A stretch of DNA of 64,000 nucleotides from Desarmillaria ectypa. Lineage: Eukaryota; Basidiomycota; Agaricomycetes; Agaricales; Physalacriaceae. Location of the stretch: the NCBI GenBank assembly GCA_030407005.1, contig JAUDYN010000001.1:2356001-2420000 (forward strand), given 5' to 3'. Position 1 is the first letter of the stretch. Each line of letters opens with the position of its first letter. The translations under genes and the position numbers were made by a program. The notes under the pieces were generated by a model that saw only the letters and a program-made list of their open reading frames with translations, was not told the origin of the DNA and ran no database searches. Of the stretch, positions 61,189-64,000 are shown piece after piece.

Positions 61189-62803
61189 ATGCAGAGTGTC
61201 CTGCGACAGCTTGGGTGGCGCAGTCTGGCGCAGTACGCTCTTCGACGCAGCCGGTATTCTCTCTGCGACCGTGCATATTCCGGAGCGCCCTTTATTCCTC
61301 CAGCGCAGCTGGCAGAGCAACCAAGGGTCAAGCTAACGATAGATGCCAATGGGGTACCGAACTGGAATGGGGCGACAACTGAAGAGGTGAATGCCGCCAT
61401 TTCAGACGATGCAATGAAGGAAATGCTGCTTGATCCCGACATTCGTGGAAAGGCGAAACTTGCGCCGGAGTCTCCTTCCTTCTATACCGGTCGCGCTCCC
61501 TACTACGATACCATGACCTCCCTTCAAATGGCTCTAGGTCAAATACGGGCAACCCTCAAGACCCTCCAGCTCCTTCCTCTACCTCCATTTGCCCGCGCCA
61601 GTCTTCTACCTATGCCTCCGTTGTGGAAGAATCTCGAGGAGATGTCTTCCGAGGTCGGTATGAAGCTCAACACCACTCGCTATCGCCGTCTTCTTGTGGT
61701 CCTGAACGAGCTGCATGAATGTCTCCGTATAGCCACTACTGCAGGTCATACCGAGCTCGCAGACATGATTGAACAGGTCGTGGCCATGTTTGAACGTGGG
61801 GAGAGCCAGAAGGAAGAGTACATGTCTCGTGGAAAGAGGACGATAGCCGAATTGGATCAGTTCGGCCGTTCATACACGCTGGGCAGACGAAAGACCAGTT
61901 CTGCTCGCGTATGGATCATTCCCGTTCAGAACGCTCAACCAGCACCTGAGCCAGAAGCTGACCAGGATGCGACGCCGGCGGCTTCAGAGGCCATTTCTGA
62001 TGCAGAGCTCCACGACCTATTCAGCGGTTTATCTTCACAGGAGCCAGCCTCGCCTTCAGAGACCGACACAAGTCCCTCTCCGCTGTCAAGTGTCTTTGAC
62101 GAGGCCACTGAAGTGCAAGAGACGGACAATTCAACCCAGCCATCCTTCCGATCCAGTTTAGATAGTCTTTTACAGACTTCGGCCGATTCATCTGTGTCGC
62201 AAGCTTCGCCCGTCGACCAGGACGATCCTATACTTCAGAGCGACCCCATTCCCGAGGGTACGGACGATTCTTCTTCACTTCCTAACGACGACCACAATGT
62301 CGTTCATGACGGCTCAGACACTAGAATCCAGATGTCGCAGCATCCTCAACGAATAACTTCAAACGTTAAATCTGTTGATGTGCCAACCACGACGATACTT
62401 GTCAATAACCTCCCGTTATCGCAATACTTTCCACAAGTCGTTGACCGAGAACGCGTCGTATATCCCCTGAAGGTTGCAGGTGTTCTCGGAAAATTCAATG
62501 TTTTTACAATAACGCGTGGGGGTGGTTCCACCGGGCAAACTGGTGCCATCGCGCATGGCATCGCAAAAGGACTGCTGGCTCACGACCAAGAACTCCTCAC
62601 AGTTTTGCGCAAAGGTGAATCATTCTGCTCCACTATGCATGTTCTAAACTCATGTTGGACAGCTAATCTGATTAAGCGCGACCCCCGTATGGTGGAGAGA
62701 AAAAAGACCGGTCTTGCCAAGGCAAGGAAGAGGGTAGGTGTTCTTTTTGCGTTGCCTATTTCCTACTCAACCTAGTTTGCAGTATACCTGGGTCAAACGG
62801 TAG
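61189..62803 (+). CDS. MRPS9: Mitochondrial small-subunit ribosomal protein uS9m with large internal insertion
   Basis: Start at 61189 (MQSVLRQLGWRSLAQYALRR) gives a typical basic, Arg-rich mitochondrial presequence. An N-terminal mitochondrial extension follows (FYTGRAPYYDTMTSLQMALG; NTTRYRRLLVVLNELHECLR). The uS9 fold starts SYTLGRRKTSSARVWIIPV, is interrupted by about 150 acidic, Ser/Pro-rich residues (about 61927-62375), and resumes TTILVNNLPLSQYFPQVVDR, YPLKVAGVLGKFNVFTITRG, GGGSTGQTGAIAHGIAKGLL. Introns at about 62615-62661 and 62735-62782 lead to LIKRDPRMVERKKTGLAKAR and the invariant tail YTWVKR, whose Arg contacts P-site tRNA in known ribosomes. Stop 62801-62803. The insertion is in frame and has no stop, but a missed intron cannot be excluded by eye. 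Confidence 0.92.
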
Positions 62804-62977
62804 TCTCGGTAGTCTCGAGGCTTGGCTTAGTATTACAAATTCACTCCAGACATGCACAACGCGTGATAGGATGTATTTACTAAAGATAATAAACATACAA
62901 TAATGGTCAGAACATACATAAGATAATATGAAGTGAGGTGAAGCGAAGTGAAGTGAGTAATAACAAAATAAACATCA
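62804..62977. repeat. Short convergent gap with GAAGTGA repeats
   Basis: Between the ends of uS9m (+) and Bre1 (-). The segment 62931-62957 is a degenerate tandem repeat of AAGTGAG/AAGCGA units. The gap should hold both 3' UTRs. Confidence 0.4.
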
Positions 62978-64000
62978 TCATTGGAAATATATCTGCAAAA
63001 CATCGTTTTGTCCAAAAGCCAGGTTACAGGAAGGACATTTGCGTTGCCGCGTAGATAGTCGGGCGTCTATGCAGTCTTTACAGAATGCTACAATCGTGTC
63101 ATCATTGTGCGATCTGGGAAAGAGGAATAACATACTGTGCATGCATTTACTGAGTACAATTGTGCGCATTGATTGCTTACAAGTCGAACATTTCAGAAGG
63201 GACTATTATTGAACCATGAATAGGCGCGTCCAAGTGAAAGACTAGAAATCATACCATAGCCTCATCTAGTTGAACCTGTAGATCTGAATCTTTGACGGGT
63301 TTAGTCGCCGTCGCAGTAGCGGCCATCTTCTGCTTCGTCAATTGCCGCTCGTGGTCCTTCTTAAGGTGGGCTATATTTTCATCCTGTCTGCGCAACTCGG
63401 TCCTCTTGGACTCCAGTTGACTCTCCAGGTCTGCGACATGTTGTCGAATCTGCGCAAGAGATGTTAGTCACCATCCGAAACTTACAACTTGGAGACATAC
63501 ATCGACGAGACTCTGCTCAACAGCTTGGGTAGTATTGCGGAGCCTGTCATTATCCAACTGCATGTCCCTCAATTTTGACGCGGTAGCCCGGTAATCTGCA
63601 AGATAGTACTCTGATTCTTGTTTACATGCCGACTGTGATGAAGATGTAGTTAGGCAAAGTCACTGACAATCTTCGATTTCACTGACCATCTGTTGCTGCA
63701 GACTCCGCTCCATTTCCTTAGACCGCTCCTGGATCTTTTCATGTTTGTCGATGACCCTCTGCAAAGATTTGCGCTCGCCCTCTATTGCTTCCTTCTCTCG
63801 GACCGCTTGATAATACTTGTTTTCAGATTTGGCACGCTGAAATCGAGGATTAGAACGTAGATTGTCGATGCAATCCAAACTTACGTCGAGCCCGCTTTTC
63901 ACTAAGCGGTCCTCTAAACTTGACAGGTCGAATACCTTATTCTTGAGTTGACGATCTAGGCCTTCCCATGCAACCGACAGTTTGTCCAATTCAGCATACA
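62978..64000 (-). CDS. BRE1: E3 ubiquitin ligase Bre1, C-terminal part (runs off window)
   Basis: Bre1 monoubiquitinates histone H2B together with Rad6, which opens the way to H3K4 and H3K79 methylation. Only the C-terminal portion lies here; the 5' part continues beyond 64000. Coiled coil is evident from the right edge (LDKLSVAWEGLDRQLKNKVF, VREKEAIEGERKSLQRVIDK, SKEMERSLQQQMVSEIEDC), matching the Bre1 family. The RING is split by an intron: LKCSTCKQSMRTIVLSKCMH, then FCKDCIDARLSTRQRKCPSC, and the protein ends AFGQNDVLQIYFQ. All eight zinc ligands can be counted. The stop is the complement of 62978-62980. Four or more short introns in this part. Confidence 0.93.

Overview
The window is nuclear DNA of a filamentous basidiomycete, most likely an Agaricomycete. 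Genes are dense and mostly interrupted by GT-AG introns of about 50 nt, often with a CTNAY branch point near the acceptor. Divergent promoters are short. The gene set is fungal: formate dehydrogenase, a GH45-type secreted protein, fungal CSL, Yak1, Pbs2-type MAPKK, Coy1 and Bre1. No mitochondrial, viral or bacterial sequence is evident.

Region by region. 0-1 kb: no supported gene. 1-9 kb: a multi-BRCT Rtt107/Brc1-like protein (-) and cytosolic isoleucyl-tRNA synthetase (+). 9-14.3 kb: Snu23 splicing factor (-), then the most unusual gene of the window (+), which encodes a CCCH zinc finger, a long disordered Ser/Pro region, ankyrin-like repeats and a ClpB-type AAA+ domain. 15-24 kb: Erd1-like EXS protein, formate dehydrogenase, Gcn5 with a PCAF-like N-terminus (-), a GH45-like secreted protein, and an ER cyclophilin with a C-terminal membrane anchor (-). 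24-36 kb: Dbp7 RNA helicase, a C2-domain protein, Pbs2-type MAPKK (-) head-to-head with the Esa1 acetyltransferase, a small membrane protein (-), and a CSL transcription factor (-).

36.4-51 kb is a gene-poor accessory stretch. It holds one Agaricomycete-type hypothetical gene, a MITE-like element with TA-flanked terminal inverted repeats, and a family of three GRF zinc-finger paralogs. Two paralogs are intact and head-to-head, with start codons only 15 bp apart; the third is a decayed copy. An ornithine cyclodeaminase/mu-crystallin gene lies directly downstream of the + strand paralog.

51-64 kb is again housekeeping: Yak1 kinase, a PHOSPHO-type HAD phosphatase (-), TFIIH subunit Tfb1, Golgi CASP/Coy1 (-), mitochondrial ribosomal protein uS9m carrying a large internal insertion, and the 3' part of Bre1 E3 ligase (-), which runs off the window.

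The genes do not form one pathway. Chromatin and transcription functions are well represented (Gcn5, Esa1, Bre1, Tfb1, CSL, BRCT protein), but I take this as coincidence. Coordinates are genomic spans from start codon to stop codon including introns; internal splice sites were inferred by eye from reading frame and family similarity.
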